Source of the DNA: an uncultured Rickettsiales bacterium
GTDB lineage: Bacteria > Pseudomonadota > Alphaproteobacteria > Rs-D84
Direction: 5' to 3'
Length of the DNA stretch: 64,000 nt
Assembly (NCBI GenBank): GCA_900546225.1
Contig: URBZ01000001.1
Coordinates: 62,001-126,000, forward strand
Positions 41,754 to 50,400 of this stretch are shown piece by piece (position 1 is the stretch's first letter; the number at the start of each line of letters is the position of its first letter). The notes beneath the pieces were generated by a model, which saw only the letters and a list, made by a program, of their open reading frames with translations, made no database searches and had not been told where the DNA came from. A program made the position numbers and the translations under genes.

Positions 41754-42967
41754 TATTTTTTCACAACGCGCAGAAATGTTTTTTTACCCTTTTGCACGAT
41801 GATTTCGTCCGCCGGTGCAACGACATGTTTTGGGTCTGTGATTTTTTCGCCATCCAACTGAATGCCACCCTGTTCCACGTTACGACGGGCCTCGGACTTG
41901 GACGCGAACAATCCCGCCGTGCACAAGAAATCCAAGATACCCATTGCCGCACCAAATTCGATTTGCACCTGTGGCATATTTTCAGATTTTGCGCCGCCAC
42001 CAAACAATGCGTCCGCCGCATCTTGGGCCGCAACCGCCGCATCATGACCGTGCGCGATTTCCGTTGCGGCATATGCCAACACGCGCTTTACCGCGTTCAA
42101 TTCCGCCCCTTGGGCCGCGGCCAAACGTGCAATTTCGTCCAACGGAATTTCAGTGAAAATTTTCAAGAATTTTTCAACCAAATCGTCCGGCGTATTGCGG
42201 AAATACTGATAGTATTCATATGGCGACGTTTTATCTTCGTTCACCCACACGGCGTTGCCGGCGGATTTGCCAATCTTGTTGCCATTGGCGTCCGTAATCA
42301 ACTGGGTCGACAGGACAAAAACCTCTTTGCCCAATTTTTTACGCACCAATTCGACACCCATAATACTGTTGCCCCATTGGTCTGCACCACATAACTGCAC
42401 TGTGCAACCATATTTTTTATACAAGGTCAGGAAATCAACCGCCTGGAATGTCATATAGTTAAATTCCAAGAACGTCATACCATTTTCCAATCTGCGACGA
42501 ACGCTTTCCATACCCAACATACGTGGCACGGTAAAATCCGTTCCAAATTCGCGCAGGAAATCCATATGGCTGTACCCCGACATCCATTCGTTATTATCAA
42601 CCATCACCGCGCCCGTTGGCGTGCCATCAAAATGAATAAATTTTTCGATTGAATGACGCAACCCCGCACAGTTATGTTCAATTTGTTCGTCGGTCAGCAT
42701 CGGACGCCCCTTGTCACGACCAGACGGGTCACCAATGCGCCCCGTTGCACCGCCAACCAGCGCGATTGGGCGATGACCGTATTTCTGAAACCAACGCATC
42801 AGCATCAGCGACGCCAAATGCCCAACATGCAATGAATCACCCGTTGGGTCTGTCCCCCAATATGCCGTCACATGTCCCGCATTTAACGCATCATTCAGCG
42901 CGTCCATATTAGACGCCTGATTGATAAAACCGCGCGCCTCTAATTCCTGTAATAATTCGTTTTTCAT
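41753..42967 (-). CDS. tyrS: Tyrosyl-tRNA synthetase
   Basis: Charges tRNA-Tyr. The 404-residue protein has the class I signatures HVGHLASL and KIGKSAGN, tyrosine-binding residues in GADQWGN and LEFNYMTFQA, and a C-terminal S4-like RNA-binding domain (about 340-404). AAGGAA lies 8 nt before the ATG at 42967; the frame stays open further up but without a site. Confidence 0.97.
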   Translation of the reverse strand: MKNELLQELEARGFINQASNMDALNDALNAGHVTAYWGTDPTGDSLHVGHLASLMLMRWFQKYGHRPIALVGGATGRIGDPSGRDKGRPMLTDEQIEHNCAGLRHSIEKFIHFDGTPTGAVMVDNNEWMSGYSHMDFLREFGTDFTVPRMLGMESVRRRLENGMTFLEFNYMTFQAVDFLTLYKKYGCTVQLCGADQWGNSIMGVELVRKKLGKEVFVLSTQLITDANGNKIGKSAGNAVWVNEDKTSPYEYYQYFRNTPDDLVEKFLKIFTEIPLDEIARLAAAQGAELNAVKRVLAYAATEIAHGHDAAVAAQDAADALFGGGAKSENMPQVQIEFGAAMGILDFLCTAGLFASKSEARRNVEQGGIQLDGEKITDPKHVVAPADEIIVQKGKKTFLRVVKK

Positions 42968-43069
42968 TTGCAAATTCCTTATGTCCACAATGCTAGCAGA
43001 GTTTCGCCCCCCGCGCAAATGTTTTATATCACGACGGCGCGTAAACAACAGTGCTACGCAACACTATTT

Positions 43070-43201
43070 ACTGGATTGCTTTGTTACACTCGCAATGAAT
43101 CCAAGCGAAGCGCAGGATGCGGCAAGGGCGTTAGCCCGCAGGCGACACACGTTCTAGAATCTCTGTCATTGCGAGCGAGCGTAGCGACGCGTGGCAATCC
43201 A
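43070..43201. repeat. Interspersed palindromic repeat pair (ATTGCGAG type)
   Basis: Inverted half-copies CTGGATTGC...CTCGCAATGA (43070-43098) and GTCATTGCGAGC...GGCAATCCAG (43165-43201). They fill most of the tsf-tyrS gap; no gene is seen from 42968 to 43275. Confidence 0.8.
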
Positions 43202-43227
43202 GTTGATAAAAGCGCAAATTGCCTTCA

Positions 43228-43259
43228 TAAAAAATACCGCCGAACGGCGGTATTTTTTG
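43228..43259 (-). terminator. Terminator of the rpsB-tsf operon
   Basis: ATACCGCC/GGCGGTAT stem with A5 left and T6 right, just after the tsf stop. Confidence 0.88.
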
Positions 43260-43275
43260 TTTCTCAAATGTTGTA

Positions 43276-44145
43276 TTATGCCAACATTTTTGCGACTTCG
43301 TCCGCCAAGTTATCTTCGCGTTTCTGGATACCTTCGCCCAGTACGTAATATGCATAACCGGCCAGTTTGCCACCGTGTTCGGCGACAACTTCTTTGACTG
43401 TCTTGGACGGATCCATAACGAATGGCTGTTCTTCCAGAACAGTTTCCGCATAGTATTTGTGGATACGACCCTGAACCATCTTTTCAACAACGGCCTCTGG
43501 TTTGCCAGCGGTTGCGCCAGATTCAATGAACACTTTCTTTTCGCGTTCAACGGCGGCTGGGTCAACATCAGCGATTGTCATAAATTCTGGTTTGTTTGCA
43601 GCAATGTGCATTGCAATCTTGTTACCGATTTCGTCGATTTTTTCAGAATCACCATCGATTGCAACCGCAACACCAATCTGGCCCATACCTGGAACCAAGG
43701 CATTGTGAATGTATGTGTAAATGTGCTGACCTGAAACCTTGGCAATACGGCGCAGGTTCATATTTTCACCGATTGTGGAAATAGTTGCTGCGATATCATC
43801 TTTGACTGCTGCCAATGTGGCGTCAAAATCGCCGCCCAGTTCCAATGCCTTGGCTGCAACGTCGGCAACCAATTTCTGGAACTTGTCATTTTTCGCGACA
43901 AAGTCAGTTTCAGCGTTCAATTCAACAACACAACCCATGTTATCGCATTTTACAACGGTAACCAAGCCCGATGCCGCAACACGGCCGGCTTTGGATGCTG
44001 CTTTGACAATACCTTTTTGACGCAGCCAATCAGCCGCCGCTTCGATATCACCGTTTGATTCAACCAAGGCCTTTTTGCAGTCCATCATACCTGCGGCTGT
44101 TTTTTCGCGCAGTTCCTGAATCATTTTTGCTGTTATTTCTGCCAT
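43276..44145 (-). CDS. tsf: Elongation factor Ts
   Basis: EF-Ts exchanges GDP for GTP on EF-Tu. The 289-residue protein has the N-terminal UBA-like domain (LREKTAAGMMDCKKAL), the core with the TDFVAKN motif (ELNAETDFVAKNDKFQ) and the C-terminal dimerisation region. AGGGGG precedes the ATG. It is cotranscribed with rpsB, with a short overlapping gene between them. Confidence 0.97.
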   Translation of the reverse strand: MAEITAKMIQELREKTAAGMMDCKKALVESNGDIEAAADWLRQKGIVKAASKAGRVAASGLVTVVKCDNMGCVVELNAETDFVAKNDKFQKLVADVAAKALELGGDFDATLAAVKDDIAATISTIGENMNLRRIAKVSGQHIYTYIHNALVPGMGQIGVAVAIDGDSEKIDEIGNKIAMHIAANKPEFMTIADVDPAAVEREKKVFIESGATAGKPEAVVEKMVQGRIHKYYAETVLEEQPFVMDPSKTVKEVVAEHGGKLAGYAYYVLGEGIQKREDNLADEVAKMLA

Positions 44146-44459
44146 AGTTTTCCCCCTAGGATATAGTTTTTGATTTTAAGTAATTTTTGGTACTTGGCCG
44201 CGTGCGCGACACAACGCGCACGCTGAATTGCATTACCGACGTCACATGCCAACGGGCCAAATACCCCGCGCACACGCGCCACATATCCCATGCATTGACC
44301 AGTGATTTTGTCGATGCACATATATGCAGCGGCATCACCCTGATAAAACATGTGTTTGGCAAAATAGCGGACGCCCGCCGACGATGTTACATACTCGCCA
44401 CATTCGTCCAATACTTTTCTGATTGAATCCAGTGATGGGGCGTCGCTATATTTGCTCAT
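44133..44459 (-). CDS. Small Cys-containing protein between rpsB and tsf
   Basis: 108 residues with five Cys (DECGEY, YMCIDK, GQCMGY, LACDVG, ARCVAH) and no signal peptide. It lies 12 bp after rpsB and overlaps the tsf start by 13 bp, so it is read in the ribosomal operon. The ribosome site is weak (AAGG 12 nt upstream). No family recognised. The Cys spacing does not match a standard zinc ribbon. Confidence 0.65.
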   Translation of the reverse strand: MSKYSDAPSLDSIRKVLDECGEYVTSSAGVRYFAKHMFYQGDAAAYMCIDKITGQCMGYVARVRGVFGPLACDVGNAIQRARCVAHAAKYQKLLKIKNYILGGKLWQK

Positions 44460-44471
44460 TCTGTAATGACC

Positions 44472-45317
44472 TTATTTGTCAGATTTATCGGCCAATTTGC
44501 CACGGCGTTCTGCGCGTGCTTCTGATGTCTTGGATTTCTGACGTGCTTCTTTGTCTTTTACGCCCGCTTCGAAATCATCGGCCGCAGACATGTCTGCTTC
44601 GACCTTTTTACCAGCCGCACCGCCCAGACGTTTTTCAATACCGGACAGGATTGCATCAACGAACAGGTCACAGTACAACTGTGTTGCGCGTGCCGCGTCG
44701 TCGTTACCTGGTACTGGGTAATCAACCAATTCTGGATTCGCGTTTGTATCGCAAATTGCGATTGTTGGAATGTCCAGATTGCGCGCTTCGCGGACTGCAT
44801 TGATTTCACGTGGAACATCAATGACAATCATCGCCTGTGGTGTGCCATGCATTTCCAAAATACCACCAAAGATTTCACGCAGTTTTTCAACTTCTTTGGT
44901 CATAACGCCGACTTCTTTCTTGGTCAAGCCTAATTTGTCAGCATTTTCGATATCGGATTCCATCTTTTTCAGACGGCGAATTGACTGCGAAACCGTTGTC
45001 CAGTTTGTCAACATACCACCCAACCAGCGGTTATTGACATAGTATTGACCGCAACGTTCGGCCGCATCTTTGACGATGTCTTTGGCCTGATGCTTGGTCG
45101 CAACAAACAGAACCTTGCCGCCGGCGGCTGTGATTGCTTCCAATGCAACCAACGCGCGATACAGCAACGGTGCAGTTTTGTTCAAATTGATGATATGAAT
45201 TTTATCTTTGACCCCATAAACATACGGTGTCATCAACGGATTCCAGCGACGTGTGTGGTGACCAAAATGGACGCCCGCTTCCATCAACTGTTTCATAGTA
45301 AATGTAGGCAATGCCAT
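44472..45317 (-). CDS. rpsB: 30S ribosomal protein S2
   Basis: The 281-residue protein shows the family core: MKQLMEAGVHFGHHTRRWNP, KIHIINLNKT, NNRWLGGMLTNW and the late GNDDAARA. A Lys/Arg/Asp-rich C-terminal tail of about 45 residues extends beyond the usual end. AAAGGA lies 8 nt before the ATG. Its promoter is at 45434-45462, leaving a leader of about 110 nt that could hold autoregulatory structure. Confidence 0.97.
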   Translation of the reverse strand: MALPTFTMKQLMEAGVHFGHHTRRWNPLMTPYVYGVKDKIHIINLNKTAPLLYRALVALEAITAAGGKVLFVATKHQAKDIVKDAAERCGQYYVNNRWLGGMLTNWTTVSQSIRRLKKMESDIENADKLGLTKKEVGVMTKEVEKLREIFGGILEMHGTPQAMIVIDVPREINAVREARNLDIPTIAICDTNANPELVDYPVPGNDDAARATQLYCDLFVDAILSGIEKRLGGAAGKKVEADMSAADDFEAGVKDKEARQKSKTSEARAERRGKLADKSDK

Positions 45318-45433
45318 GATTTTTTCCTTTTTCTGTTGTTATCCTCGTCGTGGACGCCATACCAGATTTTATTGCAAACCCAGACAGAAAATAGCCCAAC
45401 GACTGTGTTCTTCACGCTTGCACGTGTACCCCG

Positions 45434-45462
45434 ATACTAAACCAAACACCCATAAAAATCAA
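45434..45462 (-). promoter_or_regulatory. Promoter of the rpsB-tsf operon
   Basis: Minus-strand TTGATT (45457-45462) and TAGTAT (45434-45439), spacer 17 bp. Confidence 0.7.
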
Positions 45463-45507
45463 GCACAAATTGACAAAAATGAATAAATTCAAATATAAAA
45501 TCACAGG

Positions 45508-45536
45508 TTGACAAAAATATTTTACGTGTCTACAAT
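45508..45536 (+). promoter_or_regulatory. Promoter of the subtilase gene (leaderless)
   Basis: TTGACA (45508-45513) and TACAAT (45531-45536), spacer 17 bp. The ATG is 6 nt after the -10, exactly where transcription should start. Confidence 0.88.
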
Positions 45537-45542
45537 TCACAT

Positions 45543-47378
45543 ATGAATTTATGGCGACGCATTTTGACCGCAATCGCAATAATTGGAATATCAACAGGAA
45601 ATTCCATGGCGGCACGCGATTGCACAAACCCAACATATCGCCACAACAATCCCGATGAATGCAGTATGTTTTTTGGTGGCGGCGTCGCGCTGGTTGGCAC
45701 ATCCACTATCGCGGCCAGTGCCATTGCATTGGTTGGCCTGTCGCTGGGCGGCAGTGATGGCAGCACGTCTGCAACACACAACACGCCAAACGCAACATAC
45801 ATTCAACCCACACGCAGCGTATACAATTATGTCGGGGGCGACGTTGACGCGGCGCATCTGGCCGGCATTCGTCAAGAATCCATATACCAGCGCAATTTTG
45901 ACCAATATGATACCATTCGTCTGGCATGGTCGCTGGCACGCGGTTTTACCGGCCGCGGCACAGAAATCGCCGTACTGGACGCCGGCCCAGATACGTGGCA
46001 CGGAAAAACGGTCGCATCATTTGCATCAGGCGCGGTTGCACCAAACGCCACCGTCCGTGAATATAAAATCGCCGACGCAAATATGGACTTTATACCATTT
46101 TCCGAAATTGGCGACGTTATCGCCCGTGCCCACACCGCAGACGTATATAATGCCAGTTGGGCTGTTGACATGCGCGCGACCCAGATATATTCGCGTCACC
46201 AACTGATGCAACTGACTGATTCTAATTTTATAAATCAAATATCAAATGCCGCAACCCAACGCGACGCAATTTTCGTATGGGCGGCGGGCAACGACAGCAG
46301 CAGTCAATCCAGTGCCCTGTCCGCCCTGCCCGCCGTTATGCCTGAACTGGACGGACACTTTATAAATGTCGTTGCATATGACGATGTGACCGGCACATTG
46401 GCCGATTACAGCAACGCATGCGGCATTACAATGAATTGGTGTATCACTGCCCCTGGAACACTGGATACAGGGAAAACTATCGCCGCAGGGACAAGTTTTG
46501 CCACCCCAATCGTATCGGCGGCAATCGCCGTATTGCGCGAAGCATTCCCATACATGACCGCACCACAAATTACATCACTGTTATTTGAAACCGCACGTGA
46601 TTTAGGCGCAGATGGCATTGACCCAATCTATGGTCATGGCATGTTGGATTTGGAACGTGCAACCCGCCCTGTGGGCGCGGAATTGATTCCATTGGACAAT
46701 GGCGCAACACAACCACTGTCTGCCGCACGCGCATCGGGTCAAATTGCCCACAAAATCAAAAGTGCAAACCCGAAATTCGCATTCGTTGATGCATACGGAC
46801 GTGCATTCAACGCAGATTTAGGCAAAAATATATCTGTCCAGAACGCATCAATCGGTTGGCGACACCTGCGCAGCAATAATATCGCGGCATTTCGTACCGG
46901 CAATATCGAATTTGGACTGCGTGAAATGGACATTTTGCCCACAGATGGCGCACTGGGCACAACCAATCGTAATTTAATCAGTTTTATCGGCACAACCAAC
47001 ACGTGGGATTGGCATAATATCGAACTGTTCCAGACATCCACAATCGGATTTGCCCGCGCCCAGACGAATGAAAACTCGCTGATAACAGGCACATCCGACA
47101 TCACGACCGCATCGGTTACATTTGGCGCAAATATTGGTGATTTTACATTTGCCGCCGCAATCCCAGACACCGTGATTGGCGGAAACATGACATTACGCCT
47201 GCCAACGGGGCGCGCGACGGGTGGTGAAATAATCTTTAACGATTACACCATTGACTTGGTGGCACGACCATCGGTTGAATTTACGGGGAAATATCGGTTT
47301 CTGACGGTTGGATTTGTTGATAATCCATATGGCACAGACGAACTGTTTATCGTGGGTAAATGGAAATTGGAATTTTAA
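45543..47378 (+). CDS. Subtilisin-like autotransporter serine protease
   Basis: 611 residues. A signal peptide (cleavage near SMA, about residue 23) and a Gly-rich hydrophobic stretch precede an S8 domain with Asp146 (AVLDAGPD), His153 (WHGKTVASF), the oxyanion Asn in WAAGND and Ser318 (GTSFATP). Only six residues lie between the catalytic Asp and His; most subtilases have 30 or more. The C-terminal 220 residues are beta-rich and end in KWKLEF, a small barrel-like domain shorter than the usual autotransporter barrel. The ATG has no ribosome site and sits at the predicted +1. Confidence 0.85.
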   Translation: MNLWRRILTAIAIIGISTGNSMAARDCTNPTYRHNNPDECSMFFGGGVALVGTSTIAASAIALVGLSLGGSDGSTSATHNTPNATYIQPTRSVYNYVGGDVDAAHLAGIRQESIYQRNFDQYDTIRLAWSLARGFTGRGTEIAVLDAGPDTWHGKTVASFASGAVAPNATVREYKIADANMDFIPFSEIGDVIARAHTADVYNASWAVDMRATQIYSRHQLMQLTDSNFINQISNAATQRDAIFVWAAGNDSSSQSSALSALPAVMPELDGHFINVVAYDDVTGTLADYSNACGITMNWCITAPGTLDTGKTIAAGTSFATPIVSAAIAVLREAFPYMTAPQITSLLFETARDLGADGIDPIYGHGMLDLERATRPVGAELIPLDNGATQPLSAARASGQIAHKIKSANPKFAFVDAYGRAFNADLGKNISVQNASIGWRHLRSNNIAAFRTGNIEFGLREMDILPTDGALGTTNRNLISFIGTTNTWDWHNIELFQTSTIGFARAQTNENSLITGTSDITTASVTFGANIGDFTFAAAIPDTVIGGNMTLRLPTGRATGGEIIFNDYTIDLVARPSVEFTGKYRFLTVGFVDNPYGTDELFIVGKWKLEF

Positions 47379-47475
47379 CCCACTGCACCCCAAGAAAAAT
47401 TTAACATATTTACTTGTCTTTTCACTATTTGCCATCTAAAATACACCTGCAATACAGGAAGGGGATTTTTATACC

Positions 47476-50400
47476 ATGGCAACAAAACAGTACCGCAAAA
47501 ATACCAAGAATCCAAAGCGTAAATTGTTTTCCATACGCAAAATTGCGCTGGTCGCGTGCGCGATTGCAATTATCGCGGGCGCATTTGCATTTATCGCATT
47601 GCGTCGCGGTGACAATGCGGCAACAAAAATGCACACGACATTTAACACCCCAACCGCGGCAACATTTACCGATACAAACAATGTAATGTTCACGTCTGAC
47701 AATATTCCCGATGTGAACAATGCCCGCACGTTGGGCCGCATTCAGCCATTGGTTATTTCTTATAATTGGACGTCCGGCCCATATAATCAGGCCGTGCGCC
47801 CCGACGCAACAAACAATGACATCACAGCCGGCACAAAAATCAGTCCATTTGTTCGTGGCACATGGACACTGCGCGGTGGTGGCGATGAATTGGCGTTCAC
47901 ACCCGACACCGATTGGCCCGCCGACACGCGTTTCACTGTACGCGTTGCGGACAATCTGGTAAATTCAGACGTTGCGATTGACGATAAAACGATTTCTTTC
48001 ACAACCCCGCGCATCACCGCCACGGTGGACAGTTTCAACCTGTACCCTGCACCAAGTGCAAAGAAATCCGTAATTGGCGTTGCCGTTATATCATTTAATT
48101 ACCCGATTATTACAACGGAATTTAACGATAAATTGACCGTCAAACTGGACGGGGCTAAATTGGACTTTACGGTAAAGTTTGATAAATTCCGTCGCACGGC
48201 CATAATCACAACCGCGCCGGTACAAATCACCAATACCGACCAAATTATTCGCCTGAAATTAAACCGCGTTTCGCCCGCCGCTGGCAATGGCGCAACCCAG
48301 AAATTGACCGCGCACACAACCGTTGCCGCCGCTGATAACATATTCAAAGTATCTGAAATCACAACCACCGCGGCCGACGACAAAAACGGCAATGCGCAAC
48401 AGTTGGTTCTGGTGAATATGACCGCCACCGCCGCGTCAAACACCGATTGGGGTAAATATGTTGAAATTTACCTGTTGCCTGAATACAAAACCGATGATGA
48501 AAAGTCAGACGAAACCCCACACCAATGGGCGGACGACGAAATCACCCCTGATGTGATTGCGCGCGCAAAAAAAATCCAAACAAAACTTGTCCCATTTGTA
48601 AATCCGACGGGCGTGTATCAATACGCATTTTCATATGACGTGTCCGCTGCGAACAGATTTATTTTCGTGCGCGTTGCGTCCGGCTTTGAATCTGCGTCTG
48701 GCTTTTTTGTTAAAAATGGCGCGTCACGCGTTTTGTCCGTCGCATACCCTGTGCGCACGGTAAAAATCGCTGGCAGTGGCGCATTATTATCACTGGCGGG
48801 CGATAAAAAATTGGGCATTATGGCACGTGGTGGCGCAACCGCCGCATACGTGAATTTATCAAAGGTTAAATCATCTGAAATCAATCACTTGATTTCCCAG
48901 ACATATAATATCTTTGCCGAAAACATAGAATTTAAGGGCTGGTCATTTGGCGTTGACGATATGGCGGTTGTGTTCCGCAAAACAATTCCTTTTTCTGACC
49001 CGTCTATGACCAAAACCAATTATGCGTCGATTGATTTGGGCGCATATCTGGACAGAACAGGTGTCGACAAAACCGGTATATTTGTAATTCAGGTCGCCCC
49101 CGACGCCACCGCCGCGCAGTACAGTGACCGTCGTCTGATTTTACTGACCAATTTAGGAATTATACGCAAGGAAAATCAAAACAATTCGTCCACTTTGTTT
49201 GTGGTAAATCTGTCTGATGGCACGCCCGCCGCCGACACGGAAATAAACGTACTGGGACGCAATGGCAACGCCGTATGGGCGGGACGTACCGATGATGACG
49301 GCCACGCCGATATTCCTGAACTGTCATGGAACGAATATCGCGATGCGCGCGAACCCGTTGCGATTGTTGCGCGCCGTGGTGACGATGTTTCATTTATTCC
49401 ATACAACGCAACCGCACCAATGGTTGATTATTCTAAATTTGATGTCGATGGCGAACATTATTATGGCGCAACACCACTGAACGCATTTGTCTTTACAGAT
49501 CGCGGCATTTACCGCGCGGGCGAAGATATGGTTGCCGCCGGCATCGTAAAGAATAAATCGTTCAAGGCACTGGCTGGGATTCCTGTACGTGCCGAAATCA
49601 CCGACCCACGCGGGCGCGACGCATTGACAAAAACATTCACACTGGCGGGCGACGGAATGTTCGACATTAAATATACAATTCCCGCAACCGCCGCAACTGG
49701 CGAATGGCAGGTTCGCCTGTATTCATTGGACAATCGCGGGCGCATTGACACGTCACTGGGGGTGGCAACATTCCGCGTTGCGGACTTTGTCCCAGACAAT
49801 ATGAAAATCACCACCATCATCGCCGGTGGCGACACAGACGGTTGGATTGGGATTGATGGTATACGCGCGAATGTGTCCCTGCGTAATTTATTCGGCACCG
49901 CGGCAACGGACAAGCGTATTACAGCGTCTGCAACACTGACACCAACGAATTTTACATTTGATGCATTTCCTGATTACATATTCACACCAAACTTTATTTC
50001 GGGCACAGGTCTGGCCGATGGGACGGCGCGCGCGTCCCAGACATTCACGGCAAATATGCCCGACGCGCACACCGATGAAAACGGCGCAGCAACAATTTCT
50101 ATCAATTTTGACGATGTAATCCCAGATGGCACATATATGCTGAAACTGACAACCGCAGGATTTGAATCAGCATCGGGGCGCAGTGTTCGCACAACCACAA
50201 CCGCACGCGTATCAAATGCAAAATATCTGGTCGGATATCACGCCGATGGTGATTTGAAATACATCGCACGCGGGGCGTCGCGCAATGTCAAATTGGTTGC
50301 GGTTGACCACACGGGCGCGGTTGCGACGGCGGACAACCTGACCATTCGGACGGTACACCGCGAAAACCTGACCAGTTTGGTCAAGGATTACAGTGGATAC

